Origin: Bryoerythrophyllum caledonicum
Taxonomy: Eukaryota; Streptophyta; Bryopsida; Pottiales; Pottiaceae
Assembly: GCA_963971425.1 (NCBI GenBank)
Contig: OZ020518.1
Span: forward strand, 31,812,770 to 31,876,769
DNA: 64,000 nucleotides
Reading direction: 5' to 3'
Shown one piece after another: positions 1-9,512 of this stretch. Position 1 is the first letter of the stretch; each line of letters begins with the position of its first letter. Both the position numbers and the translations under genes were made by a program. Under the pieces are notes generated by a model. The model was not told the origin of the DNA and did no database searches. It saw only the letters and a program-made list of their open reading frames with translations.

Positions 1-2
1 TT

Positions 3-2453
3 AACATCTTTACAACTGAATGCAACCCAGAAACGGACATCCGAGCACAAACAAATAAAATCAAAATACAACAAGACAATGCCCACATATACGAAGGGAA
101 TGGTAGACATCTAATAACCATACCACTCGCTAGACTACAATGGTTGTGGAATCAATATCACAACGCACTACAAACCCCCATTAACATTGAACCAATACCC
201 CAAACATTCGAAACCGAAATTGTTTGGCTATACCAAAGATATAACTACCGAATACCCAAAAATGACCCCCTTAAAAATGCTCACTACACATTACCAGATC
301 CTATCTTAGACTACCTCATTACATCAATGAATATCACACATTCATACTTCTCATCCCCCGTTACATGTTCCACAAAAATCTCAAAATTCTACTCTCCATT
401 GGAACGAGATATGATTTTTGGTTCTCTTGGAAAAGCTTTTAATTATAAGTGGAGTGGAATAGGCCTTGCACACCCTCACAACGAAGAAGAAACACAACAA
501 GCAATACATTGGGTATGCCTAGTGGCAAATAATGACCCCAACAACAACATCACCATTATTATCACTCCCGACACTCATTGGTATCATAACCCTAACCCAC
601 ACTTAGGCCCATTCCCGGACTCCCACATCATAGCACTATTTGAAGCGGACTCTATGACATACAAAGAACCCACTATACCACCGCAAATACAAGCACCTCG
701 CCTTGAACCGGCAACCCTACGTATCCTATGCATACACCAACAAACTCGTGAAATAGGTACTCTAGACAACCTCACTCATCTCACTTTGCTAGCAAATAAT
801 CTAAACATCAACAATGTATACACCGCAATTGCTTCTCCCACACCCATTTCAACCCATGTAAATCGCAACAAAAAATGGTCTAAAACCCCCCACACAAACA
901 TCTCCACATCACAAATTACCGAATTGAGCCTCCCCCTCTCCTACTACCAAACTAATACAGACCTTAGATTTGACCCCAACTTCAGCTACTACACTGACGG
1001 CTCTTTCAAAGAACCAACCGAAGTAAGCCCGGGACACTGGCACCGAGAGAAAGCCGGTTATGGGATATACAATTCCACCAAACAAATTAAACTAGGTAAA
1101 AGACTACATGGACTCCAAAATATTTTTAGAGCCGAAATGATGGCTATACACAAAACCCTTAAAATAATCACCACTCAATACCCAAACAAACCGGCTCACA
1201 TTTTTACAGATTATATAAATGTATTATATCTCCTTAATACACATATTAAACACCCCACTTTACACAATAGTCACCCGGATAAAACTATCCTTACATCTAT
1301 GGTTGAAATGCTCCAAAACCGTACACAGATTACTACACTCCATAAAGTCCGTGCCCATGCTAATATCGACGGTAATGAACAAGCCGACAAACTAGCAAAG
1401 GAAGGAAGAGAAAAAACCCACAAGAATGCCGAACACCCATACGAACACGCCCATGCCACCCCATACTACTTCCATAGATATGAATGGCCCTCTATGGGTG
1501 AAACTCCCGATAAAGGCCCCATACGATTCTTGGACAAATACCTCAAAAAACATGATCTTGTAAATAACCTAGAAAAACTTACAGAAAACTTCCCCAATAT
1601 TAATAAATGGACTGGCAACCCAAACATTCATAACGTATTATCTAATAATTTCTGGAAAAACCCCATTATAACGGATCCACAAATCACATGCCTAATCAAA
1701 TTCCGCACCGGACAATACATGGGTAATGCCCGCAAACAACTCTTCTTTGGAATAGAAAGATTCCCTACAATTACATGTCCAATTTGCAACACCACGGATC
1801 CAGACACATGGCTACATGTCTTACTCAAGTGCCAAAACCCACATATACACTCACTAATTGTCAAAAGACATAACAAAGCCGTATGGGCTATTCGTAAACT
1901 ACTCATATCATCAACCAAATCCCGGTGCTTCATTCTCATGAATGCCGGAACCTTTAATGACAATCCACAAGAAAATACGGTCCCTCCGTGGCTATTACCA
2001 TGCATATGTCAAACTCAAAGATGCCACTGTAATGCAAAATTCAAACCGGACCTACTATGTGTTAGAGGACTTTCATACAAAGACCCCCCACCAAACCACA
2101 TAGACCCTAGTCTCACCATCCAGTTTATCGAATTCACATATTGCAATGATAGATTCTCTCCGGACACTATTGCAAACAAAACAACTAAATACCAACCACT
2201 ACTTGACGATATTCAAGCACTAGGATGGAAAGTAGACCCCCTCATTGTCATCACCGCGGGTGCTAGAGCCACCACCTTCATCCCCTCAATGACAACCCTC
2301 GAAGAAACATTTAAAATCCCCATTACTTCAATCAAATCCACCTTTTCTAACATTAACATTATTGCAATTCAACATGCTATGTCAATACTCCTACATAAAC
2401 GTAAACTTGAAAACAACCAACCCTTACCCGACGCTTCGAACCCCCCTTTATAG
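3..2453 (+). CDS. Retroelement polyprotein C-terminus: PCIF1-like domain, RNase H, CCHC finger, RLE
   Basis: The frame has no stop from base 3 to the TAG at 2451-2453 and continues leftward off the window, so its N-terminus and reverse transcriptase are missing. Bases about 360-730 encode a region matching the pattern of PCIF1-type N6-adenine methyltransferases (SPLERD, FGSLG, WSGIG, then HPHN at 471-482 where the NPPF catalytic motif would be), so catalysis there is probably lost. An RNase H domain follows, with Asp in YYTDGSF (996-998), Glu in RAEMMAI, a second Asp in IFTDY, and His plus Asp in VRAHANIDGNEQAD. A C-x2-C-x9-H-x4-C finger lies at 1776-1832. A PD-(D/E)xK-like endonuclease follows: KPD at 2043-2051, Glu in FIEFTY at 2130, and a KY motif near 2187. 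RNase H and endonuclease calls are firm by motif; the PCIF1 relation is inferred from pattern. Confidence 0.75.
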   Translation, partial: NIFTTECNPETDIRAQTNKIKIQQDNAHIYEGNGRHLITIPLARLQWLWNQYHNALQTPINIEPIPQTFETEIVWLYQRYNYRIPKNDPLKNAHYTLPDPILDYLITSMNITHSYFSSPVTCSTKISKFYSPLERDMIFGSLGKAFNYKWSGIGLAHPHNEEETQQAIHWVCLVANNDPNNNITIIITPDTHWYHNPNPHLGPFPDSHIIALFEADSMTYKEPTIPPQIQAPRLEPATLRILCIHQQTREIGTLDNLTHLTLLANNLNINNVYTAIASPTPISTHVNRNKKWSKTPHTNISTSQITELSLPLSYYQTNTDLRFDPNFSYYTDGSFKEPTEVSPGHWHREKAGYGIYNSTKQIKLGKRLHGLQNIFRAEMMAIHKTLKIITTQYPNKPAHIFTDYINVLYLLNTHIKHPTLHNSHPDKTILTSMVEMLQNRTQITTLHKVRAHANIDGNEQADKLAKEGREKTHKNAEHPYEHAHATPYYFHRYEWPSMGETPDKGPIRFLDKYLKKHDLVNNLEKLTENFPNINKWTGNPNIHNVLSNNFWKNPIITDPQITCLIKFRTGQYMGNARKQLFFGIERFPTITCPICNTTDPDTWLHVLLKCQNPHIHSLIVKRHNKAVWAIRKLLISSTKSRCFILMNAGTFNDNPQENTVPPWLLPCICQTQRCHCNAKFKPDLLCVRGLSYKDPPPNHIDPSLTIQFIEFTYCNDRFSPDTIANKTTKYQPLLDDIQALGWKVDPLIVITAGARATTFIPSMTTLEETFKIPITSIKSTFSNINIIAIQHAMSILLHKRKLENNQPLPDASNPPL

Positions 2454-2590
2454 ATCTATACCTGCATTTGCATTTTCACCGCACTCGCCCTCCCTCTTCT
2501 TGGGACTTCATGGGACCTATGGTCCTTCTTATATTGGTTACTTGTTACTGGGTACAAAGTGTCCACCCTCGAAAGGGGGAAGTAGTTTCA

Positions 2591-2630
2591 CACTACTAAA
2601 CCATGCCCAGTGGGCATGGACTTAGTGGTG
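2591..2630 (+). other. Long hairpin in the retroelement 3' UTR
   Basis: A near-perfect stem pairs 2601-2609 with 2611-2619 around a tight loop. After a small internal loop (2600 against 2620-2621) it extends through 2591-2599 paired with 2622-2630 with one G-T pair. Elements of the R2 group are known to be recognised by their reverse transcriptase through folded 3' UTRs, so this is a candidate for the RNA structure that primes integration. Confidence 0.7.
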
Positions 2631-2651
2631 GAATGAACGGACACTTCACTC

Positions 2652-2691
2652 ACGCCGGCCCCCTCCGGGGACTGGCGTTCTTCTTCTTCTT
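2652..2691 (+). other. Terminal GC-rich hairpin followed by TTC repeat (retroelement 3' end)
   Basis: Bases 2652-2663 pair with 2667-2678 with a single C-A mismatch and one G-T pair. Four TTC units follow directly (2678-2690). A hairpin plus a short simple repeat is a usual way for poly(A)-less LINEs to end, so the element boundary is placed near 2691. No second copy in the window confirms the exact end. Confidence 0.6.
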
Positions 2692-2987
2692 GTTTGTGTT
2701 GATTTTGTGTGTGTTTATTTTCATATTATATTGTTTGTCTTCATGATCGATTAGTTGACTAAGTTTGTGATATGGTTTATGAGTAGGTTCTGTTGCTAAT
2801 AGTTTGGAATGTTATTCTTGTTGCAGGACGTCAAGTTCCAGCTGAATATAACTGTGGTTGAAGTTCGTTAGAAATGGGTGAAAGGTAAACTCAATTCTCT
2901 TGTCACAGAGCCCTAAATCCTATGCCATGAACAATATACAAAGGAAAAGAATCTGCACAAAAATTAACGAAATTAGAATTTCTGTCA

Positions 2988-3267
2988 CCACACTTTAGCT
3001 CGAACCGAGCTATAGTGTGGCCAATAGCGCACATTGTTGGCTCCACTTTAGCTCGAGCCGAGCTAAAGTGCGGCCAGAGACGCACTAGGCCAGTACGTTT
3101 TAGTTCAACTCGAGCTAAAATGTATCGGCTTAGTGCGTCTTTGTTCGCACTTTAGCTCGGCTCGTGCTAAAGTGACGTTATTATCTACTCTCAAATCCCA
3201 ACTCTGGAAGGAAATATTCTGAAATTCTTCTAAGCCAATACACTTTAGCTTGAGTCGAGCTAAAGTG
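2988..3267. repeat. Cluster of five imperfect palindromes with an ACTTTAGCTCGAG core
   Basis: Palindromes lie at 2988-3020 (15-bp stem, one mismatch, 3-nt loop), 3044-3070 (perfect 12-bp stem, 3-nt loop), 3095-3123, 3148-3174 and 3241-3267. Each reads as an arm close to CACTTTAGCTCG, a 2-3 nt spacer, and the complementary arm. Arms vary between copies but partly in step. They are spaced irregularly at 30-70 bp, so this is neither a simple satellite nor a CRISPR. Confidence 0.85.
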
Positions 3268-3656
3268 TGAAACAAATCTCGAAAACCAGAATCCAAACAC
3301 CACAACATACAAAGCTTTAAACAGTTCAAAAGCTAAATTTGCCAATGGCTGCTCATAAAGTTCTTCGAGACTTACCGATGACACAAAGATTTCTGCTCGT
3401 GTCTACTTCTCGTGCAATTTCAAAAATTGTATAACAACTTGTTTACGGATCCAACCACTTGAGAACCATACTAGTAAATAATCGTGAGTGCTTGGATCGG
3501 GTAATAAGTTGCTGCTCCGTTTATAAGATTGCATGGGAATAGGTGCAAGTATAAGCATTGTGTTTATCGATGCTCGTCTCGGTCATAGAACCAATGTATG
3601 CTTTTTGGATGACTATATATCGTAGCAAAATTGTACTACCATACTATGTATTTGGT

Positions 3657-4009
3657 CACACTTTAGCTCGAGTTGAGCTACAGATGAAGCATCAGCTAAA
3701 ATACAGCCATGTTTACCGTCGTGTAATCACAGTCAGGTATCTCAACTCATGTCTACTTCTCGTGTAACTTCTTGAATCGTGCATGAGCTGCACTCTTGTT
3801 CCAATCACTTGAGAACCTTGAAGCGTGAGGTTCGTGAGCGATTGGATGGGTTTGTAAGATTTTCCACGGTTTGGGGAGTTGGGCGAGAAGTAGACGCAGG
3901 ATGATTCATAGGGTCTACTGATGTTCTTCGAATGACTATAAAAACATAGCTAATTTGAACTAACAAACTTTGTATCAGGGCACACTTTAGCTTGAGTGGA
4001 GCTAAAGGG
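3657..4009. repeat. Two further, more degenerate palindromes of the same family
   Basis: Copies at 3657-3686 and 3983-4009 keep the left arm CACTTTAGCTYGAG, while the right arm has drifted. Flanking sequence is also partly shared: both are followed within 100-250 bp by related words such as CTTGAGAACC, which suggests that a larger unit containing the palindrome was duplicated. Confidence 0.65.
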
Positions 4010-4396
4010 TATCCTCTCCAACTTATTTGGATGATCAATACAGAGATCTAATGTTTGTGCTCGGTTTCGTATACGTGCAGAAATGAGAGGGACATGATGG
4101 TGACTCAACTCTAACACTTCTTCCAGTAAAAGCCCGTCGACCTAGATGATGACGATGGAGACAACAACAACAACCTGGATTGCTATGAGCTCAAGGACCC
4201 AACCAAGACAATGAAGTGGACGCTTCTGTGGGCCCGCTGGACGGATAATCTGGTAGTTGGTTAGATCTTCGCTGGGGATGTCTTAGAACCACAACACATA
4301 GACTACAATACCAAAATTACAGATGTAGTCCACGAAGATAACGAGCACGTTAAGTTGTCATACATGTTTGACAACAACATATATGACAACTAAGAT

Positions 4397-4452
4397 GTGT
4401 GACAACCACTGAGTGACAACCACTGTGTGACAACCACTTTGTCACAACCACT
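4397..4452. repeat. 14-bp minisatellite, four copies
   Basis: Four consecutive units of the form GTGTGACAACCACT at 4397-4410, 4411-4424, 4425-4438 and 4439-4452 differ by one to three bases. Related but broken GACAAC words precede them from 4370. Confidence 0.85.
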
Positions 4453-4489
4453 GAGTCTGTAGAGCCATATATGTTTACTATTGTGGTGA

Positions 4490-7125
4490 ACAATGTTGTA
4501 TCTCCTTTCTCTATCCAGGATTGTGTCAAGACACTTAGGGCGTCTAAATTCGATGAAGTAGTCGCTTAGATTGACAACAAAATCTCAGTAAAGAAATGGG
4601 AGAGTATTAGTGGTCAGCCGCTTAAAGCAAAGGCTGTAGCCAATAAACTCCGCGTAATTCTATCCAGGATGAATACCTTTGCCGCTCTAGAGAAGGCAAA
4701 GACAATCGCGGATAGGCGCCCTACATCAATTTCAATTGTTTCAGGGGCCAAGATCGATAGCCAGAAGTTGAGCCAAGCTTTGGTATTGTTTACAATTCGA
4801 GGCGCAAGAACAAGCAGAAGCACCTTGCGCAACACATTGTCCGCTTCCCCCTTCAAGAAGCGTTCTTCTGCCAAGAAGCCGGAGAGCTCTTCCAGGAAGA
4901 AGACAATGCTCGTCTCAGAGGAGGAGTTGGCCAATTCGATGGCCTCTGCACTCTAGGAGCTCCCTCATGCGCTCAGGAATGGAGAGACAGTCGACTACAC
5001 CAACGTCCAAGAAATTTCCCAAAATTTCTGGATGGAGTGTTAGGGCTGCTTCTTCCTTGGAGATAGAGAGAAGAAGGTTGAGCTCGACGTCATGAGGCTT
5101 TTTAATGCACCCCCGGAGTGGACAATCCGTGCATTTGAACCTCGGGTCATGGAGGAGTTGATGCATTATTACATCGAAATGCCCGACAAGTCGCAGGAGC
5201 AGACTCTTTGCGTCATGCCCAAGCTTGATGTTATGCCAACAAAGGTTGAGGACATCAGTGACTATGACTTCTATATCATCAACAGCGAGCATAGCGTTGC
5301 AACATCAAAGGCAATGATAAACGGCAACGTCCCGGAGCAAATAAGGAAGCACTTCCAAACCTAACTGTGTTGCATTGTCTGGATGCAATATCTAGAGAAG
5401 CTGAGGAAGATTTCCGCATATTATAATCGCGTAAATCACTTGGTCCAGTTCAAGTCGACGTGGGCAACTAATATCCTCGGCTCTCGGGCTTTGTGGATCC
5501 ACAATGGGAGACCGATGCCAAAGCACTCCGCCGCGGGCATTCGCGGGTCTCACAGGTCAGGCCGAAGAACAACAGTGGAGTCTGCAAATGACAAGAAATA
5601 CGAGGTAAGATTTTCTAATCAAGCTAAGGCACATTAGCTTGACTCGAACTAACGTGCAAGTATGCGCCGTATCTGTATAGTATTGTATTCTCATTCGAAT
5701 TGATTACATTGTATATTCTCTAGTTGCACGTTAGCTCGACTCGAGCTAACATGCAATTATCAGGTTTTGCTTGACTTGATACTCATTATACTCTTATGAT
5801 AAACTTATTCAATCATGTTTCTATTATGCGCAGCTATTTCTTAACGCGGTTCGTGAGCGCTTCGCAATGATCGACGTTGCGAAGAGCCAAGTAGAGCTCA
5901 AGAAAGCCGGAAAGGCGAAGGGGCTCGCGCTTACGGAGGAGGTGAAGATCATCACCGCGTCGGAAGATACCTTCAAGCTCTGGTCGGAGGTCATCACTTC
6001 GGTGGCGCACGGCGACCTCATCAACGTCGATTCAAAACCATTGTCTCGGAGCCACCTCTTGTCCCGGAGCCAAGCCCCCAAATGGTTGGGGGACACTTGG
6101 AACCCCTTGGCAACATGTAGGGTTCGTTGGGATCAATGGGGGTCCGAGACGAATTCCTGCAAGACGATGAAGTTCTTGAGGTATTCTTCTAGCACTTCTC
6201 ACACTCCACTCTCCCCATGACGCCTCCATGTTTGCCTCTTTCGTTCTACGTTGTGTTGACCCGTCGTTGTTAATGAATCTATAGTAATATTGTTCGTTCT
6301 CCTGGCATTTTCGAACCAGGTCTGTGAGGCATCAATAAGTGGTGCCAATAATCTAGAAGAAATACCTAGAGTCCTTTCAGATTACCAGGGTAGGTGGTTG
6401 AATGTTGTGCTGGACCTCAATGAAATTCTATGCACCTATGAGCATGCGTGGCAGGCTAGGGGATTCAGGAACTCTGACGTGTCTATACACTCGGCTTTGC
6501 TGCTGATCAAAGTAGGCCCTAAACTAGTCCGAGTGCGCCTAAGTTGTGCTAAATTCCTCACCAAGTTGTCTAAGTTTGCCATCATCACGATCTCGAGTTC
6601 GATGATGACATCTTCAACCTCGCAGATATGTAAATATCTTTTTTAGCATTGTCCTTCGTGTCCTTTGAGGATCTTTGGTCAGGAGAATTGTGATAGGGTT
6701 CCCGAGCGTAGAGTCGGTACGAGAACAATCTACATGAAGGAATTTGGTACTTAGAAGGACATCTTCTTGAAGATGTTATCGAACCATCTCTTCAATAGGT
6801 TAAGTCGTGAGTATACCCCGACAAATACGCTTGTCTTTGACGATAGCTTGATTAAGCACATGCTCAATTTGCCGGAGAACGTCCTTTTACTTCCATCATG
6901 GTCGTACAATCATGATGGCGCAAGAGAGGATTCTGTACTGCAGGAGGAATTGTTGCCATATCTCTCTGACCTTCATATGTTTCCGGGTGGTCTAGTGCAG
7001 TATAGGGCCGAACATCCCTCGGGTCGGGAGACAATGATCAGAAGACGTATAGTCACTTTGCGATTATCTGGAACGCAATCCAAGCGTCTCAGAATCTCCG
7101 CTCTTAATGCCGTAACCCATTGAAT
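4490..7125 (+). pseudogene. Decayed multi-exon gene with ParB-like region and FCP1-like HAD phosphatase region
   Basis: Plus-strand pieces appear in order. Bases 4600-4950 encode a basic region. Bases 5092-5604 encode a segment with FYIINSEHSVATSKAM, resembling the GQHR-type motif of ParB/sulfiredoxin-fold proteins, ending at a good donor (GAG|GTAAGA at 5604). An exon starts at 5834 after GCGCAG. A further exon after 6320 holds WLNVVLDLNEILC, where FCP1/NIF-type phosphatases have DLDET; the second Asp is Asn here. Bases 6767-7000 continue with TLVFDDSLIKHMLN, like the distal HAD Asp motif. In-frame stops at several points and frame changes show it is not functional as written. Two palindromes of the TTAGCTCGA family sit inside the 5605-5833 intron. 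Linking all pieces into one gene is inference; the family is not one I can name. Confidence 0.5.
5629..5756. repeat. Two palindromes of a co-varied subfamily, inside an intron
   Basis: Copies at 5629-5657 and 5724-5756 share GCACRTTAGCT on the left arm and AGCTAACRTGC on the right. Compared with the 3-kb cluster (ACTTTAG/CTAAAGT), both arms have changed together to ACGTTAG/CTAACGT, so pairing is kept. The 5724-5756 copy has a stem of about 15 bp with one imperfect pair. Confidence 0.8.
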
Positions 7126-7900
7126 ACACTTAGATCTCTATTACACTTTAGGTCAAATAAAGCTAAACTGTATCGATTGACTGCAGCTCTATTTGTAATA
7201 TTTGTTGGATCATTTTTTGTGTATATATATTTTTTGATAATACAAATCGAGATGTTTCACCACTTTGTTTTTTGTGCGGATTGGATATCTAGTGCTGATG
7301 GAATGTCATCCTGTTTTGAATTATTGGAATTTTCATCTATTGTTCTGAGGTATGTGAGCGTCACTTTGGTTGAAAATTCTACAAGATTGTGATTGTCGGG
7401 CGTCCGTGGATTCCTTGTTGGGCCCACAGTAGTTCGCTCTTTCCCTTCGGAGTAAAGGGCTTTTGTTTCACTCTGTAGCAACTGCAGAGTCAACCATGGA
7501 TTATTTGACCATGGCAGTGGGTGACGGAGTTGTTGAAAGCCCTGTTTCTTAGGAGCCAATTCATGATAAGATCAACTCCCCTTTGCCACAGTGGCCTCGT
7601 TCAGTTCCAGGGTCTCCGCATCTGAATCCGGATAATTGTACTCCTGCAGAGCGTATTCTTTATGATGGTTTAAAGGATGCTCTTTATCCACGATGTCATG
7701 GATATCTTTAGGTTAGTTTTAGATTAAACTTTGGTTAGGTTTAAGAATAGGCTTAGGTTTTGAATTAGTTTTGGAAGTTACAAACAATCAATCTTGTGAA
7801 AGGTTAAATGCCAAAAATGTTGACAAGACAATTAGTCTTGTCGACTCCTTCTATGCATACCATGTTGGAATCTTGTATTTAATTCCTTAATAACATTAAT
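7126..7900. other. Non-coding stretch, degenerate palindrome and leader before gag
   Basis: A worn copy of the palindrome family lies at 7144-7172. A perfect 8-bp inverted repeat (GACAAGAC/GTCTTGTC, 5-nt loop) is at 7822-7842 in what may be the retrotransposon leader. I could not find a 5' LTR or primer-binding site here: the sequence starting at 27,051 does not recur upstream of gag. Confidence 0.4.
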
Positions 7901-7961
7901 TGAATTAATGATATGTTGTCCTTGATAGTTTGACAAGACTAACACCTTGTTTGTAGTGAAG

Positions 7962-8960
7962 ATGGTAAATGAAGACAATCAAATTTCAACTAACAAGGCA
8001 TATGTAGAAGATTTAAAATTTAAAATTGAACAACTTCGTGAAGCTATGAAGAAATTACAAGAATCTCAAGCAATTCCAATGTCTTACGGGGTTGGTGGAT
8101 CTCAAGAACAAATTGATCCTACAACATCTCAAAGAAAAAACTACAAAGAACCTAAATTAAGCGTTCCAGAGAAATTTAATGGAGATCGTACTAAATTTTG
8201 AGGTTTTGCAAATCAAGTTTGATTATTTATGTTTATGCAACCACTTCATTATCCAACCCCAGCCTCACAAGTTGGATTAATTGGAAGATTACTCACTGGC
8301 ACCGTTTTGGATTGGTTTTCTCCTATTTTAGAAAAAAGAATTTCCATTATTATATGATTTTGAAGGATTTATGAAGGAATTTGCCGCTTGCTTTGGAGAA
8401 GTAGATAAGAAAAAGTTGCAGATCAAATAATTAGAAGTTTGGGTCAAGGTGGACAATCAGCCACAATTTATGCCTCTGAATTTAGACAATTATCATGTGA
8501 TGTTGATTGGGGATCGAAAATGGCTCTTATTCGTCAATTTCAGAGGGGAGTACGTGAAGATGTAAAAGATTTGTTACTTACCTTAAATGATGCTACCTCT
8601 TTATCTGAGGCCATCACACAAGCTGTAAAATGTGATAATAGGCTATTTTTAAGAAGACAAGAAAAAAAAAGTAGTTTATTTAACCACCCATCGGTGATAT
8701 CATCATCAACGTTATCTTCAAATAATGAATTTAATGATATTAAAATAGGTGATCCTATGCAAATTGATATGACTCAAATTAAGGGTCCGTTATCTTATGA
8801 GGAAAGAGAGCGTCGAAAGAAAGAAGGGTTGTGTTTTTATTGTAGAAGTAAAAATCACAAGCTCCAAAATTTCCCTAAAAAACCAACTCAATTTCATATT
8901 AGAGAAACCAAGCTCAATACACAAGTTGACCAAAAAAACACAAATGTTCAGTCTCAATAG
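7962..8960 (+). pseudogene. Ty3/gypsy gag, interrupted
   Basis: The frame opens at the ATG at 7962 (an upstream TTG is an artefact) with a coiled-coil-like N-terminus (KFKIEQLREAMKKLQ) and the capsid lead-in PEKFNGDRTKF. TGA codons at 8199-8201 and 8220-8222 interrupt it. The capsid region continues at 8439-8700 with a frame change near 8330-8430. A zinc knuckle reads CFYCRSKNHKLQNF, in which the last Cys of CCHC is Phe. Gag forms the retrotransposon particle; this copy cannot make an intact one. Confidence 0.8.
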
Positions 8961-9059
8961 GGACCTTAGGACTGAACTACAAAGAAAAATCATAAGGTTC
9001 TCTGGTAACTTCAGATCCCGTTCAATGTTTTTTAATTCCTATTAAAATCTTTAAAAATG

Positions 9060-9478
9060 GTACGGAAATTGAGGCTAATGCTCATATAGACTTTGGAGCT
9101 ATGGCTTCTTTTATGGATGTTGATTTTGTTAAAAAATATAAATTACCAATGACACATAGAAACAAACCAACACAAGTAGTTGATGGTAGGACGATTGAAT
9201 CTGGAATAGTAACCCACGAATCTACGCCGTTAGATATTAGTTTGAATATTTTTTTAAGTAAATTTTCTTTCAGTATCATTAAATTTCCCAGTAATCCTAT
9301 GATTTTAGGACAAAATTGGTTAGAAGTTTATAACCCCAAAATAGATTGGCAGAAAAGAGAACTGAAATTTTCAGAAAACTGCAAAATGTTAGAAAAGACT
9401 GTTAAAAATGCAGAGGGTTTTTTTAAAAAGAATCAATGGCAATATAAAATAGAAGATGTTCAAGGGAGATTAATTTAA
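9060..9478 (+). pseudogene. Ty3/gypsy aspartic protease region
   Basis: The segment reads EANAHIDFGAMASFMDVDFV, matching the retropepsin position where D-S/T-G-A normally lies; here it is D-F-G-A, so the active-site hydroxyl residue is lost. The distal motif MILGQNWLEVYNPKIDW is the usual gypsy protease end. It sits in order between gag and reverse transcriptase. Confidence 0.75.
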
Positions 9479-9512
9479 AAAATTTCATAATCGGAATAAT
9501 TGCAAAAACCCT

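Larger units (their letters stand above)
1..2691 (+). mobile_element. Non-LTR retrotransposon, 3' part, with RNase H and R2-type endonuclease
   Basis: This is the 3' portion of a LINE-like element cut by the left window edge. One frame is open from base 3 to 2453, followed by about 240 bp of structured 3' UTR and a short TTC-repeat tail at 2678-2690. No LTR or terminal inverted repeat is seen. Domain order at the 3' end (methyltransferase-like, RNase H, CCHC finger, restriction-like endonuclease) resembles what is known of elements such as Dualen/RandI of green algae or R2-group elements with an added RNase H. The reverse transcriptase would lie to the left and is not visible, so the clade assignment is inference. 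The sense strand is strikingly poor in G and rich in A and C, unlike all neighbouring sequence. Confidence 0.8.
2692..4490. other. Non-coding repeat-bearing stretch between retroelement and decayed gene
   Basis: No open frame here has recognisable homology. The small minus-strand frames in 2903-3384 are translations of the palindromic repeat. The stretch carries seven palindromes of one family (listed separately) and a 14-bp minisatellite at 4397-4452. Confidence 0.5.

Noticed and set aside
2988-3267. CRISPR-like array of short palindromes
   Set aside because: Spacing is irregular, arms vary, there are no uniform spacers or cas genes, and the context is a plant nuclear genome.
7500-7960. 5' LTR of the gypsy element
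   Set aside because: The sequence starting at the probable 3' LTR (27,051) was not found here, and no convincing primer-binding site was seen.
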